Below, one piece after another: positions 13,401 to 28,400 of a stretch of 64,000 nt of DNA. The number at the start of each line of letters is the position of its first letter. Within the stretch, counting starts at the first letter, position 1. Below the pieces are notes generated by a model. That model ran no database searches and was not told the origin of the DNA. It saw nothing but the letters and a program-made list of their open reading frames with translations. A program made the position numbers and the translations under genes. The DNA lies in assembly GCF_905163445.1 (NCBI RefSeq), contig NC_053183.1, forward strand, positions 17,360,001 through 17,424,000, written 5' to 3'. The DNA comes from Pararge aegeria. Its lineage: Eukaryota > Arthropoda > Insecta > Lepidoptera > Nymphalidae.

Positions 13401-16400
13401 TTAGCGATTTTATCTAGTCTGATTAGTCGATTAACATGATCCCTCTGAAGGAGAAAAGGAGCGGAATTTGAAAAGAGTTCACTGTGGTGAAGGAAGGATA
13501 TTTTTTTTAGTTTAGTGCAAAAAAGTGTTTGACTCAAAAGGTCTATTTGAGTAGAAATCATATATAGTGTTTTCTCTAATATTATGATAATAATATCTGC
13601 CTATTCTTAATGCAGAATATTCTTTATTACAAAATAAAGTCATAAATAAATTTTTGTCTGAAAATCCCGGATATACAAAATCGTATTCATGGTTTTAAAT
13701 GAATAAATACACTGTGCGATTCGGGCCAATATTATATTTATTATACCAGAACTACATGTAATTTACAATAATTATTAAATTAACCTATATTTATTAAATA
13801 ACTTTATTTCGATATATCCAGCAAAATATCGGTATATCGGCAATCAAATTATATATGTAAAATAATTCAAATTTTAACGACTCTAAGTTCGTAGTTTGAA
13901 TCAGCGGCGACAACGGTGTTACTGTTTCGTATTTCATAATAGTTATTATTTATTTTTATAACGATGTATCGAAAATATAAGTAACTCCAAAAAATATTGA
14001 TATACTGGACAACGAATATAGATTATTTTTGCTTCAAATGGCAAGGACTCAAGCATTCACAACCCCAAATTTAAGATAAAAAGAATGATAAGAAAGTGAG
14101 ATCGTATTGGATGAATTTATTCCCAAATTGTCTGAGAGCAAAACGAAAGGGAAGAAATGTACATTTACGTATGTAAATTGATTTTCGTAGCAACCATCGT
14201 AGCGTAGGTAATGTAGGCGTGCTACGATATTACGTTAGTTTACATTTTATTGGCATTGCTTATTACAGTTTAGCAATAAATATATAAAATAAATAAATAT
14301 ACTACGACAACACTCAAATCGCCATCTAGCCCTAAAGTAAGTGTAGCTTCTGTTATGGGTACTAAGATGACTGATGAATATTTTTATGAATAGGATAAAT
14401 AAATACTTGTTAACCACACAAACATTTTCCAGCTGTGGGAATCGAACCCACAGCCTTGAATTCAGAGAGCAGGGTCGCTGCGCACTGCGCCAATCGGCCT
14501 TTGAATTCTAGCAATAGTAGGTACTTTAAATAAGAAAAAAAAAGATTGATCGTTGGCTACAGAGAGAGAGAGACAGAGACTGTGGGGGGGTCTTTCTGAT
14601 CTATATTAACATCCACGATTTTTCGTATAGCGCGGTGTTGCATGTCAAGGTTACCGGAGATTAAATAAGGCTACAATAAGGACTTTAAATATTGAATGAC
14701 TTTACAATTAAACCAACGTACAAGGTGGACTAGTGCGAGCGGCAGGCGAAGGACAACTGACTGACGTCGTAAACTGACTGACGCCGTTAACTGACTGACG
14801 CTGGTAACAAGCATTCCTACAAGCCTTTCGGCGAAACCGCTGACGCCCGCTACAGAGGTCATAACTCACTGATTGAAGCATGAAATTTTATTAATACAGA
14901 GTTCGCTAACTTTACTCACGCGTCAATTATTTTCAAACAGATAATAACTTAACGATGAAAAACACAGGGCGCAGCGAGGCGCGCGTTTTTGTACTTTTTA
15001 TCTGGAGGCTTTTATGGACGAAACGTAGGATTATACGGCGTTTTTATAGTCGAACATTAACATCATGATTTGTGGTTTTTACTTTCAATGCTTACATGTA
15101 AATAGGTTTTTAGGGCTCAGTAGATCATTTTTATTTTTTTTTATAATTTAATATGCTACGACAATACACACTATACAATACTATATCGCTATCTGGCCCC
15201 TAAGTATGCGTAGCTTGGGTTATGGGTACTAAGACTGCTGAATATTTTTATGAAATATACACATAGATACCTAAAATATACAAATAAACACCCAGGCACT
15301 CCAAAACATATATGTCTATCATCAAACATTTTCAGTTTTGTGAATCGAACTCACAGCCTTCGACTGCCTCACAGACTCAGATCGCTGCCCACTGCGCCAA
15401 TCAGCCATCTCTACGACCATTTTACATCTGTACGATAGTAGGGATATGGATTTAACATAACTGTCAACATAATCATTTACTACCAGTTTATATTTCAGTC
15501 ATTTAAGTTAAAGTGAAATAAGAAAGTGCAAAAGATATAAAAGATACTGAAGTACTCATAAAAATAAGGCGTAAAGATCTATGCAACTTCATTTCAATTT
15601 TCACTAAAGGATTACAGTTGTTTTGACTATCAATATTCCCATCTCATGATATCCGGAAGCGGACCGGGAGTTTATTGAATAGAGCACTAAATTTCAAAAG
15701 CTACAATACTCTATTACGAATATTATATATGCGAAATTGTGTCGTTTTATTCGTGTATTTATTGTGAGATGGTGATAACAAAAAAAAAACACCCGGCTAA
15801 GTTTGTTGTGGGCTTCTTCTTAGACCAGGACGCGTTTGGAACCCTCGTAGCTTTAGTTTTAAGTTTACGAATGGTTATCGCCATCATCTAACTACCGTGT
15901 GGTTCTTATGTACGCATCAAAAGTGCCACCTGTAGGCCTACTTGAATAAAGATATTTTTGACTTTGACTTTGACTTTATCACCTATGTTAAGCTCAACAT
16001 AGTTATCGGTAGTTATCGCCATCACCTCAATACTACGAGTGTGAACATATATTTCATGTAGGTACGGTATTTGAATAAAGAAACATATGACTTTGACTTT
16101 GACAACTATTGCACTAATCTCGATGGAATTTAGTATAGTAGTAATATAACGTCATGGATATATATATACATATAGCTTGCATATTTTTTGGTCTTGTTAG
16201 TTTGCAAACAGACTTTTTATTCCGAAAATTTACACGGAAACAATTCCTGCAGGATTGGAATAAATTGCTTTTTAAATACAGCTGCTCGAAAAGTGACATA
16301 CAGGCGGAAAACAAACGCACAAAGTCGTGAGCTACAGATTCTTCACAATTATAATACTAAAACGTAAACAATTCGATTGGTTATTTTAAATTTGTTTGTA

Positions 16401-19400
16401 TGAAATTCCAAATCCTTGGGTCACTATGGTATTTATTAATTCATTATTTAATGATTCAATATGTCACTTTCATTTGTTTAATTATTGTCAAAAATCGCAA
16501 TTACTGTATTTTATTTGTTCTGTAAATTTTGCTTTACTGAACAAATAAAATTACATTTTAAAATTTTAATTAAATAATAAACTAAGCTAAAGTTATATAA
16601 GTAACATAAAAACAAGCGATTATATAAACTTAAAAATACAAATGTACATACATCGATAACTAATTAAGATACACAGTGAAGAAGGTACATAATTTAAACG
16701 AACTACAGCGATATATAATATTAAAATTAAATAATAAATAAATAAATATGCTACGTCAATTCACACACCGCTACCTAGCCCCAAAGTAAGCGTAGCTTGT
16801 GTTATGGGTACTAAGATGACTGATAAATATTTTTATGAATAATATACATAAATACTTATAATATGCAGATAAACACCCAGACACTGAAAAACATTCATGT
16901 TCATCACATTAACATTTTCCAGTAGTGGGAATCGAACCCACGGCCTTGGACTTAGAAAGCACTGTCGCTACCGAATGCGCCAGTCGGCCGTCAAAATGTA
17001 AAAGACTATCACTTGATATCAAATCATCTATGCCATAAAAAATTGTAACTTGCCTTATTTACTTGCCAACTTAATATCATTATTATGTGTAAAATAAGAT
17101 CCTATGTAACCTATTTTTCAATAAATGATTCGATTGATTGATTAACTTTTATTATGGTTGTATAGTGACGTATGTATTCATTCATGCGTATCAACAATTA
17201 CCTCAGTGTTGCACGTCAGCGCACATGAAATAGGTGCTGTCCGCTATATCAGTCGCTCTCAAAGTCCCAGCCTCAGAGTAAGAGTCGTGGAAAACTAGAG
17301 AGAGGACCAGTACTAGGAGTACCGGTCTACGTTGTGGCTTTTTAAAAATATTTCACGATCAATGTTTTTAAATTATCCTAGCTATCACTCAGACGTTATA
17401 ATGAGACTTAAAGTCAAAGTCAAACATATTTTTATTCAAGTAGGCCCATAGATGTCACTTATGGTGCCCATATTACGTCAGAAATATGTACAAGTTATTG
17501 AGATGAGGGCAATAAACATGTTCGTTAACTTAAAACTAAAGCTACGGTTTTAAACGCGCCCTAGTCTAAGAAGAAGCCCACAAAAAACTTAGCCGGGTGT
17601 TCTAAAACTTACGTACGGTGCTCGGTAGAAACTGATTGCTAATATGGATATGAGTTTTATATACTGCCATCAGTGGCGTGCATAGAGGGTATGCACAGGG
17701 TATGCAGATGATATAAAATCAAGAAAATCTCCAGTCCGAGTTATAAAAAACATAAGGATAGGCACTGTAAGAGTTATTAAAAGCATACCCTTAAGAATTT
17801 ATAACTCTTACTAGAAATTTTCTAGCATCATTATTAAACATCACCTTGACTCGTAATCGTATAGTAAAAAAAGTCACCGACTGCTGTATGCCCAGCGGGC
17901 ATACCGACCCAATGCGTGATATATAAACAAAAAGGTAATTTTTATTAGAATTTTTACGTTCGTACCGGCGACATGGATTCTCATCTCAAAAGAACAACGG
18001 ATGATCGTACTAATTGGCCCACAAAGCAACAAAATTGCAAATGAAGATTTAGTCCATTACCATGATTTTAAGAGTAGTTCAGAGCGATAAAAAAGAAGTA
18101 TTTATCAGAAGACAAAGATAAAAAATACATAGATAATGAACCAGTGGTCCTTTATTTCGGTAGTTTTATATAACGTGTTAACTATCGCCTCTCTATTTTG
18201 TTCTGTTTTCTGTTTTCAGCGGTTTATCCGTAGTTACACCGTATCGTTGTGTAAACGCATTAAAGCCTCTCCTATCTATAAGCTCTCCCGATAACGATAC
18301 TTTCGTTTCATTATTTTAACACCAAAATCATGCTACGTTATTATTTCCCATTGAAACTCTTCTATACATTCAACACAGCACTGCGAGTGACTATGACCGA
18401 CTGAATGGCTTAAACCTCTATGTCTAGAGGAGCATGAAGAAAGAATTAAAATTGATATTAAATCGGATATACATTTAATTTTTTTTTTTGCCTACTGGAA
18501 ATACCACCATAATCAACATCAACATTTTAACCGTCTCCTATCAGAAGCTCGAAACCACCATGTTGACCAATTGTGAATTGGTACAAGAACATTTCACAAA
18601 CCTTTAAGAAAAATATGAAATTTAAATTCAAGAAATAATAGTTTAAAATATATTTTTTTATTATTTTTATTAATTAATAAAAAATATATTTTTTATTCAC
18701 ACTATTATTAATTTATATTTATTGAAATTTTTAACACTATTCTTAATTTAAATTTATTAAAATTTATTTTCTATTTTTTAGTTCGGTTTTCTATAAAAAG
18801 CGTGTTTTTTAGTTTTTTTTAAACTATTATTTATTTTCTATTTTAAAGTTTGGTTTATTTTAAACTGTTATTTGATCTAATCTACTATCAATTCCGTGAT
18901 AACTTATTTAAAACAGCCCATTAAAAAGTAACAGCTAACGTCCTCTACCATCTAGTAGCTTAATGTTTTCTGTGGTATTTGTTAGGTACGCGAACGCCAT
19001 CTGTTGGAAACGTCATAGGTTTTTTACATTTGGGTCTAGGGTTTTTTTACATTTGGGTCTAGATGGCGCTGTAGTAATTGTAATTAATAGTTCGAAAAAA
19101 CTAAAAAATCTTATTTTTTATATTGAAAATTGGAATAATCTTCTCAGATTAGTGTATTGTCATCGATCCTCGATATGTCTACAAAGTTTGAATCAAATCT
19201 GATTGTTTAAAGTGGGTCAAAATCGCGCCCAAAGAAGTCGGTTACAAACATACAAACATACAGTTGAAGCTAATAAAAAGATTTTATTCATGAAAACCTA
19301 TCACAGACACTTATGAAGCGTTCATACCTATAGGATTATCATAATTGGGAGGTGATGGTGATAACTAAATTCGTTATCTTAAAACTGAATCTAGGAGGGT

Positions 19401-22400
19401 TCCAAACGCGGCCTGGTCTAAGAAGAACCCACAAAAAACGTAGCCTGGGTTGTTTTTTGTTATCACTATCTCATAGGAGGGTCACACTCGAGGAGTTAAA
19501 GGAAGTGAAATTTAACTGCTTGGAGAAGTGCTTGCCGGAGAACGATATCAACACGGTTCAATCGACAGGGAGGGAGAAATCCTAGGCCTCCCTGGTGCAG
19601 TGGAGTGCGCTGTTTTTTGAGTTGGAAGCCCGAGGTTCGATTCCTGCTAGGAGTGATTTGGGTATTTATCATTTCTGTATTTATCTAGTCTGGTCGTGAG
19701 AGAGGCTCCTCTAAATGTACTTCGGTACGATGTCGCATGGAAACCGATTAGGAGGCATGGGTTAAATACAGCTGCCATACTCCTTAACAGGTTAGCCCGC
19801 TACCATCTTAGACTGCATAATAACTCACTACCAGGTGAGATTGCAGTCAAAGGCTAACGTGGAGTGGACAAAAAACACATAAAACGTGATATCATGAAGC
19901 ATATTAAAAAATTGTTGAGCGAACACCGAATAAATACTTTGGAGCGACCGTAGTTCCACATGAACGCATTCCCTTAATTAAATCACGAACGCTTCCAAGC
20001 TATTTTCAATAACTAACTATATTCGTAGTACACTTACGTAAACTGGTTATTGTGGGTCTATATCGATTTGATAATTATAATGTCACACTCGCGTTATATC
20101 ATGTAATCTACAAAATGGATATATATATACATATATATAAATATATATGTTTTACTATATATATGTAGTATTAGTATGTAATGTTTATAATTAGCACACG
20201 TCTTATAAATTGGTTTGCCGGGTAACACTTCAAGAAACTGCGTTACGCTCCGCTCACGTTATGCGCTCACAATGAGAGCGAGTGAGAGGCACGCGCCCGC
20301 CTAAGAGCGAGAGAGACAGACATAAAAAGTGAAAGGCACGCGTCCCTTTGTAGTAAACGCTGTTTCATTGTACGCAAATGTATTGCAAGTTATTGTATGT
20401 ATATTTGTATATAAATACGTATGTATGTGTAAAGGTAAAAATAAAATTTTGTTAATATGAAATTCAGTGCGAGATTCTTTGTATAAATTAATGTTTTAAA
20501 TATAATTCTTTGTATAAATAAATGTTTTAAATTGTTACTATTATTTCATCCTTCTTCCTACTATACGAATGAATATTCACATTAAAATTATTTTACCACT
20601 CAAAGTCGTTGTCACGTAAAACTTTCGCCCGTATACCGACTTTACAGGCAACCAATTTTTTTATTTTATTTTTTGTTAACCTGGTTTTATATTTGTATGT
20701 GCAATAAAGACTTTTTCTTCTTCTTCTTCTTAATTAATGATTGGTTTTGATTCTGTTTACACCAATCTCTAAAATAAATTGACATGTCTTACAACTAAGA
20801 ATAATCCTACTATCCTACTATCCTACTATCCTACTATCTTATTATAATTAATATTATAAATGTGAAAGTGTGGATGTTTGTTACTCAACCACGCAAAAAC
20901 GTCTGAACGGATTTTGGTGAAATTTTTCATGGCTACATGCCTTTGACGTGGTAAAGAACGTAGGCTATCCTTTTATCCCGATTCCTCAAGTAGTTCCCGA
21001 AGGGAAATTGGTAATTCCTTACGAGCTAAACCACGCAGACATCTTTGAAATTTGGTATGCATGTTACCTTTGCTATAGAAAAGGACATGTACTTCCTATA
21101 CCGATCTCTCTAATAGTTCCCATGGTAGGATTAAAAATTGTTAGCGAACGAAGCTTTAGATCCAATTCTTAAATAACGCAGGCGAAGTTGCGTGCAGAAG
21201 CTAGTGAATAATAATCTTAAAATAATGCTGTCCTTTTCACGAAGAACAAACCGAAAAGGATTTTTAATAAACTGAAACAAATTCAGAAGAAGTCGCGGGC
21301 ATAGCAAGTAATATAATAAGATCATCGTCAATTAATAATCTTTAACGAAGCTTAAAAATTTGGCACTACATCCGTTCACAGTTACACCTTGGGAACTAAA
21401 AAACAACAATAAACTGTTGAGTCGCATGTTCGCAGGAAACACTTATTCAGCGCGACTTTCCACGCTCCATTTATTTACATTTTATGTTCTTTCCGAAATA
21501 AATCTTATATACTGTTATGTTATCTTAGTACCTATTCCATACAGCCAACTGGGAGTGGGACTCGCATACCAAGGGTTCCGTACAAACTTGTAGGTTTACA
21601 AATAGGTAGGTAAATCGTTTTTCGAGATTCAAAAAAAAAACTGTCATCCTTACTTAACTTGCCGAATTTCATGATTCATAGCGACGAGGGGTATACCTAT
21701 ATAGTTAAACTTCATTGCGATTGTTAAAATTTAATTATTTTAAACAGCTCCAGCTTTTAATTAAAGAAATTAAATATCACACGCTTAAACGGTGAAGGAA
21801 AACATAATAATAAAAGAGTTGTTAAAAATTTCTGAGGTGTACAGTCATGGGCTAATATATAATGAGAAACAGAGTAAATACATGATCTTTAGGGCCAAAG
21901 GTATACCGACGAAAGAGTGTGAAGTGAACTACAGTATCATACTGAATGGTCGCCCGCTTAAATATGTTAAGCATTTTAAATATCTAGGACATGTTGTTAC
22001 CGATGACCTTAAGGATGATGCAGACGTAGAACGAGGGCGTAGGGCTTTGGCGGTGCTCTGTAATGTGTTGATCCACAGGTTTGCCTGTTGTAGCCATGAC
22101 GCAAAAGTTAGTTTGTTCAAAGCCTTTTGTCAAAACTTTTACACAGGCATCGCTATACGCAGTATAATGATGGTTTCAGAATGCTGTTGGGCTTACCCCG
22201 TTCTTGTAGTGCATCTGAAATGTTTGCGATGGCTCATACTGATGACTTTTTTGCCATCAGAAGAAAACGAATAGCATCCTTGGTGAAAAGAACGTGGGTA
22301 AGCAATAAAGGCATTCTGAAAACACTAATAAATCGATACGACTCTCCAATTTACAAGTTGTATATTAAACTCCAGGTAGGGCTGCCTGGACGCAGAATTT

Positions 22401-25400
22401 TTTTTATATTGCATTAATCAAAACAAATCCTTTTATTTACATAAAACATTGTAGGTATACATGTTTAGTCATAATATATGACATGCAAATCTTAATTTAA
22501 ACAAATTCATTTATTTAATAATTAAAAAAACATCAAAATAAACAAAATCAAAATAATCAGCTGAATATAATAAAATTTCATAAATTTTACTGTATGGAAT
22601 AATAAACATGGAATGTCAATTAAAAAATAACTAAACTAATAATTATATTTTATTATCCAAGAACTCCCTTACCATATTAATTTTTAATGTAAGTTTTTTT
22701 TGATTTAGTTTAATTTTTAAATATTCTATTTATGTTATAATGTAGTGTGTAGTGATGGGTCATAGATGCCAAATAAATAAATAAATAAAATAATAAGGAA
22801 ACCTGCATGCCTGAGAGTTCTCTATAATGTTTTCAATGGCGTGTGAAATCTATCAATCCGTATTGGGCCAATGTGCTGGACTACGGCCTAAACCCTTCTG
22901 AGAGGAGCGCCTACCGTGCCCTGTAGTGGGCCGGTAATAGGTAGGTGGGTAGGTAAGATGATGATACTGATGATTTCAACACAGCTCCAAGGGATTGCAA
23001 TTTATCTATCTATATATATAAAAGAGAAAGTGTGTGGGTTTGTTCCGTATAGGCTCCGAAACGACTGCACCGATTTCAATGAAACTTTCCGGGAATCTCC
23101 GGATTGACCTGGCGAGTTATCCTGTAAAGTTTGGTGACGATCAGAGCACTCCTATTTTTGAACTGTCAAATACAGCTTTTATTTACTATGATGATATTCT
23201 ATTGTTGGGAGTACATGGGTGTAGATAATGATCTTCACCCGCTGGAGAAGAGAATGAATACGGAGAGAAATAAATTATTTAATATATTATGAGACTTAAT
23301 TTAAAAATTTAATGATGTAAGTTTATTGTTTAAATAAAATAAAGCAAAATCTAGCCCGGCGAAGCGGGCTGGGTACGCTAGTTTTGTATAAATTGAAACT
23401 TGATAATTCTCACGTTCTCAAAAAGGAACCCTCACGTTCCTTTTTTTTAACCTTTTCAGTTACGGAACCCTAAAAACAATAATAAACTGTGGACTCAAGT
23501 CGAAACGCTCACAGGAAATGCGCATTCAGCGATTCCAGTTACTTTGTTTATATATTCTTACCTAAATATATCTTATGTAATGTTTCGTATGGCTTTGTAT
23601 TTCTTTCGCATGAACAGAGAGGGACGAGGAGATGAATCAGAGAGGATGCAGGAAAGCATCGTCTATAAACAGAACAACACTTCGAAGGCATGTAAGTAAA
23701 ACGACCTGCGAAGTGACGCCCTGTGTCCATCAATTTGAGGCGTAGATGTCAAGCCTTACTGTAATTACATCGGCAACCACGCCTTTCAGATCGGAAAACA
23801 GCATTGCAACATGCAAATATAAATTTACACACAAGCTTTTTTATCGCTAAAGGACTCTTAATCTATATATATAAATGGTAATAATTGAGAGATACAGCAT
23901 ATGGGCCCACCTAACGGTAAGCGGAAAACCATCTATATATATAAAAGAGAAAGTGTTTGGGTATGTTCCGTATAGGCTACGAAACGGCTGGACCAATTTC
24001 AATGAAACTTTCAGGGAATCTCCGGATTGACCTGGCGAGTAATCCTGTAAAGTTTGGTGACTCACTACAACAATATCAGTCTTACCTGTTAACAAAATAA
24101 CAGGTAACCTATCGATACCTTTATATACGGTTAAAATAAAATAAATATACTACGACAATACACACATCGCCATGTAGCCCCAAAGTAAGCGTAGCTTGTG
24201 TTATGGGTACTAAGATGACTGATGAATATCTTTATGAATTCATATACACTTGTTTCCTAAACATCAACATTTTATCAATGTGTATAAACCTGTGCCTGAC
24301 ACAGGTTTCCTAACTCATAGCCTAGAGGATTATACAGCTTCTATTCCGATACAGCCCCAATGATGATGACCTGGTTTAGGTAACATACTATAAATCTAAC
24401 AACGATTATTATCAGATGTGTGCTCCGATGAGCACTCCTATTTTAGAATTGTCAAACTGTCAGATACAGCTTTTATTTACTATGATGATATTCTATTGTT
24501 GGGTGTACATGGGGTGTAGATAATGATCTTCATCCGCTCGAGAAGAGAAAGCATACGGAGAGAAATAAATGATTTAATATATTATGAGATTTAAATTAAA
24601 AATTTAATGATGTAAGTTTATTGTTTAAATAAAATAAAGCAAAATCTAGCCCGGCGAAGCGGGCTGGGTACGCTAGTACTAAATAAGTCGGTGTTCGAAC
24701 TCGGCCGCCCCGAAAGTGAAGCCGAAGTACTACCCAGCCACTAGGTTATCACGGCTTCAACCAAATTATAGATACATCGAAATAAGCGTTTATTTCGATA
24801 TATCTATAATTTTCAAAAAAACGCGGACGAAATCGCGGGTAACAGAGAGTTAGAAAATCATTATTTAACACTTTTGTTATTCCTAGAACCGATTTATACA
24901 TGTGCAACGAATCGAGACGATTTAGATTTATGAGCAATGTGTTTGTTGTGTTAACCGATTTATTGTTTTGTTACGACTAGGCTGCACGGACCGTTCCCGC
25001 ACTATAAATTACCGAATAGACTTTATGAAGACAGGCATGTTGTAACAACAAATATTACAATATTCTTGTCTTAATAAAAATATCTGCTGGAACGTTTGTT
25101 GTATCAAGGAATGTTGGTCTACTAGATATTTTTGTCGTTTTGTACTTAATGGTTCGATTTGATATAGAAAGATCTGGGTTATTCCTATCGTTCTGTAGAC
25201 TAAATTCTTTCTCCAATGGTATGTAAGATAACTTTAGCAATAAGACCGCCTTTGTACAGGTTCGTCATACGTAGTTTTTTTTCGTGTTCATCATCATATC
25301 GACCAATTACAGGCCCACTACAGGGCACGGGTCTCCTACCACAATGAGAAGGGGCTAAGGCCGTAGTCCACCACGCTTGCCCAGTGCAGATTGGTGGACT

Positions 25401-28400
25401 CCACATACCTTTGAGAACATTATGTAGAAATCTCAGGTATGCAGGTTTCCTCACGATGTTTTCCTTAACTGTCGGCAAATGATATTTTTAATTACTTAAA
25501 ACGCAAATAACTTAGAAGAGTTAGAGTTGCGTGCCGGGATTCGAACTTGGCCCCCCGAAAGTGAAGTCGAGCTCCTACCCACTGCGCTATCACCGCTACT
25601 GTTTTGTATTGGTGAGGCTTTATTATACTGTGGGTACAACTACAACCAAACTTTTTAAAACTAGACCACACAAACGGCATTTCTTAAATGACATGACTTC
25701 ACTTGTTTTCAAAATTAAAGCAAGCGAAATTTAATTGCTTGAAGGCACATAACTCGAACTCGGTTCAAACTCTGCGCCCCAGAAACTAAAGCCGAAGTCC
25801 TAACCAATAGGCTATCGCTTTTCAAGTTTAGTTTATCGTGACTTAGTTTCCCAATAATAATTATTTAGAGTACGCCCAGAGTACTCGGAATGCAATAAAA
25901 AAGTAAACAAAGCAGAGCTTTTTTCCGGTCAGTTAGCGATGTCTACATGTTAAACTGTTCATGAAAATTAACTTGCTAACATTTCAAATAACAAACAATC
26001 CATTTTGACTCTTAGGTGGAAAGGGCAGGGTTTATTTTAGCGTGCTTGTAGGTAAAAGGTAAGTGAAAGCTGTCTGCCCATAGTTAGACTTAGGGATGCT
26101 AGGGTAGCTGAATATATAAACTAAACAAGGATATTATCAATGTTTGAGAAAATGTAGACATCTGTTTAAACTTATTGGAGTAAACCGACGTTTTCTTTGC
26201 TGTTTGTGTGCAAATTTTATTGCACACACAAATATTAACAGAAAAAGAAAAAAAAGAAGCGTTCCCTAAACATTTTACCGAAGCCGGTTTTATCAGTACG
26301 AGTTAGTTTGGCAATTGTATAAGAACTTTTTTATTATTTAATACTAAAGTAAATTAATACATAAAATAAATTGTAATACTACATCATACATAAGTATTTA
26401 CATAATTAGATAATATTAAATACTAAAATGTTAAGTGTTTGTTGATTATAATTTACTCTTAAAGTTAGCCTTTGGGAGAGAAAAGAAAGAAAGAGAGCTT
26501 ATTTCTGTTTAATAATATTATACGAGAGGAGAGATTTCTTTAGTTATTTAATTTTGTTTTTGCGATAAATTTAATTTCGTCAAACTGCTGAACAGATTTT
26601 AATAATTATTTCACCGAAAGCTATTTTATCCGGGCTTTATATAATTTCAATATAATAAGATTTGAGTCTGATATAATGTTGTTTATATTGTGATTCGTCC
26701 GGTCTGTAAAACATTAATACTATGTACTACAAAAATAGCTACCTACTGGTTCTAGTCAACGAAATAAAATGCCCCTGAAACTATTTAAGAATTCAACTTT
26801 AGACGGCCGATTGGCACAGTGGGCAGTGACCCTGCTTTCTGAATCCAAGGCCCCAACGTCCTTCGATTCCCACAACTGGAAAATGTTTGAACATGAATGT
26901 CTTACAGTGTCTGAGTGTTTCAATTAGTAATAATAAATTATTCATCAGTTTTCTTAGTGCTCATACACAAGCTACGCTTACTTTGGGGCTAGATGGCGAT
27001 ATGTGTATCGTTGTAATATATTAATGAATTTACTTAACTATTATAAGCCACGGAAAATTAAACGGTGATTTTTCTATCATCATTCATCATCATCATCACC
27101 AATCCATTGCCGGCCAATTACAGGTCACGGGTCTCCTCGCAGGTTGAGGCTTAAGGCCGTAGTCTACCACGCTGGCCAAGTGCGAATTGGTAGACTTCAC
27201 ACGCCGTTGAGAACATTATGGAGAACTCTCAGGCATGCATTTTTGCTCACGATGTTTTCCTCCGCCGTTTGAACCAAGTGATATTTAAATTGCTCAAATA
27301 AACGCACATAACTCCGACAAGTTAGTGTTGCGTTGAATGTCTATCATCATTATAATTAAAAAAAATAAAAATTCATTTATTTCAAGTAGGCCCACATTAT
27401 AAACACTTTTGTAACGGCAAGTATGTATGTTTGTAGTGACTCTACCACCGGTTCGGAAAGCAGATTCTACCGAGAAGAGCCGGCAAGAAACTCAGTTTGG
27501 CAAAGAACATTAAACCTCTGGAAATGGAATGAAAATGGATCATTTTATTAAAGAAAGAAAGAGAATATGTTTATTACTATGCCACATATTACAATATTAT
27601 CAACGCTATGCATCTAAGTACTAGATGCCACCCGGTGCCTCTGTTATTTGAACACATAACTCAATGCCCAAATAACAGAAACGCCAGGATTACGCTTGTG
27701 TTTGTGGCACAACCTGCTCGTAGTTAAAGGTTCCAGCTCAACATTGTGCTCCCAATCGACATACGACTTGATATATTAAAAAAGCTGTCTAAAATCACTA
27801 TAATTTACAATGAAGACTAGACTAGAAGACTTGAAATAGTATTTACTGTTATTAATGTATTTATTTATTTTATTTTATTTATTTATACTCTTTATTTGTA
27901 CACCACTCAAGCAAAGAAACAAGACAAAAAAAGAACAAACACATGAAGAATGAAGCAGGATACAAAAGGCGGCCTTATCGCTAAGTAGCGATCTCTGCCA
28001 GGCAACCTTAGGATTAGGAAAACTAAAAAGAAAACAAATAGGTGGGGTACACTATTTAGTACATACATACAAATATCTACATACTAATACATAAACCAGA
28101 CTACACAAATAAAAAAAAATTAAAAATACTATTGATAAATATAAAAAAATAAATATACTAATACATATCCTAATATACCATAAATACTTCAATACGAGTT
28201 TGAGTAGATAAATAAATAATAATAAATAATAATAGTCGTCTTTACTGAGCGAGATAATGAGCCTTAACAGCATTTTTAAATATGCCCAATGACTTCGACT
28301 GTCTTATGATCAATGGGAGTGCATTCCACAATTCAGTAGCTTTGACAGTGAACGAATGCTTATAAAACTTCGTTTTGTGGAACGGCATGCTCAAAGTCAG

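Noticed and set aside
23034..23228. ORFs with GSETTAPISMKL-like peptides
   Set aside because: Chance frames across the non-coding Helitron-like family H1.
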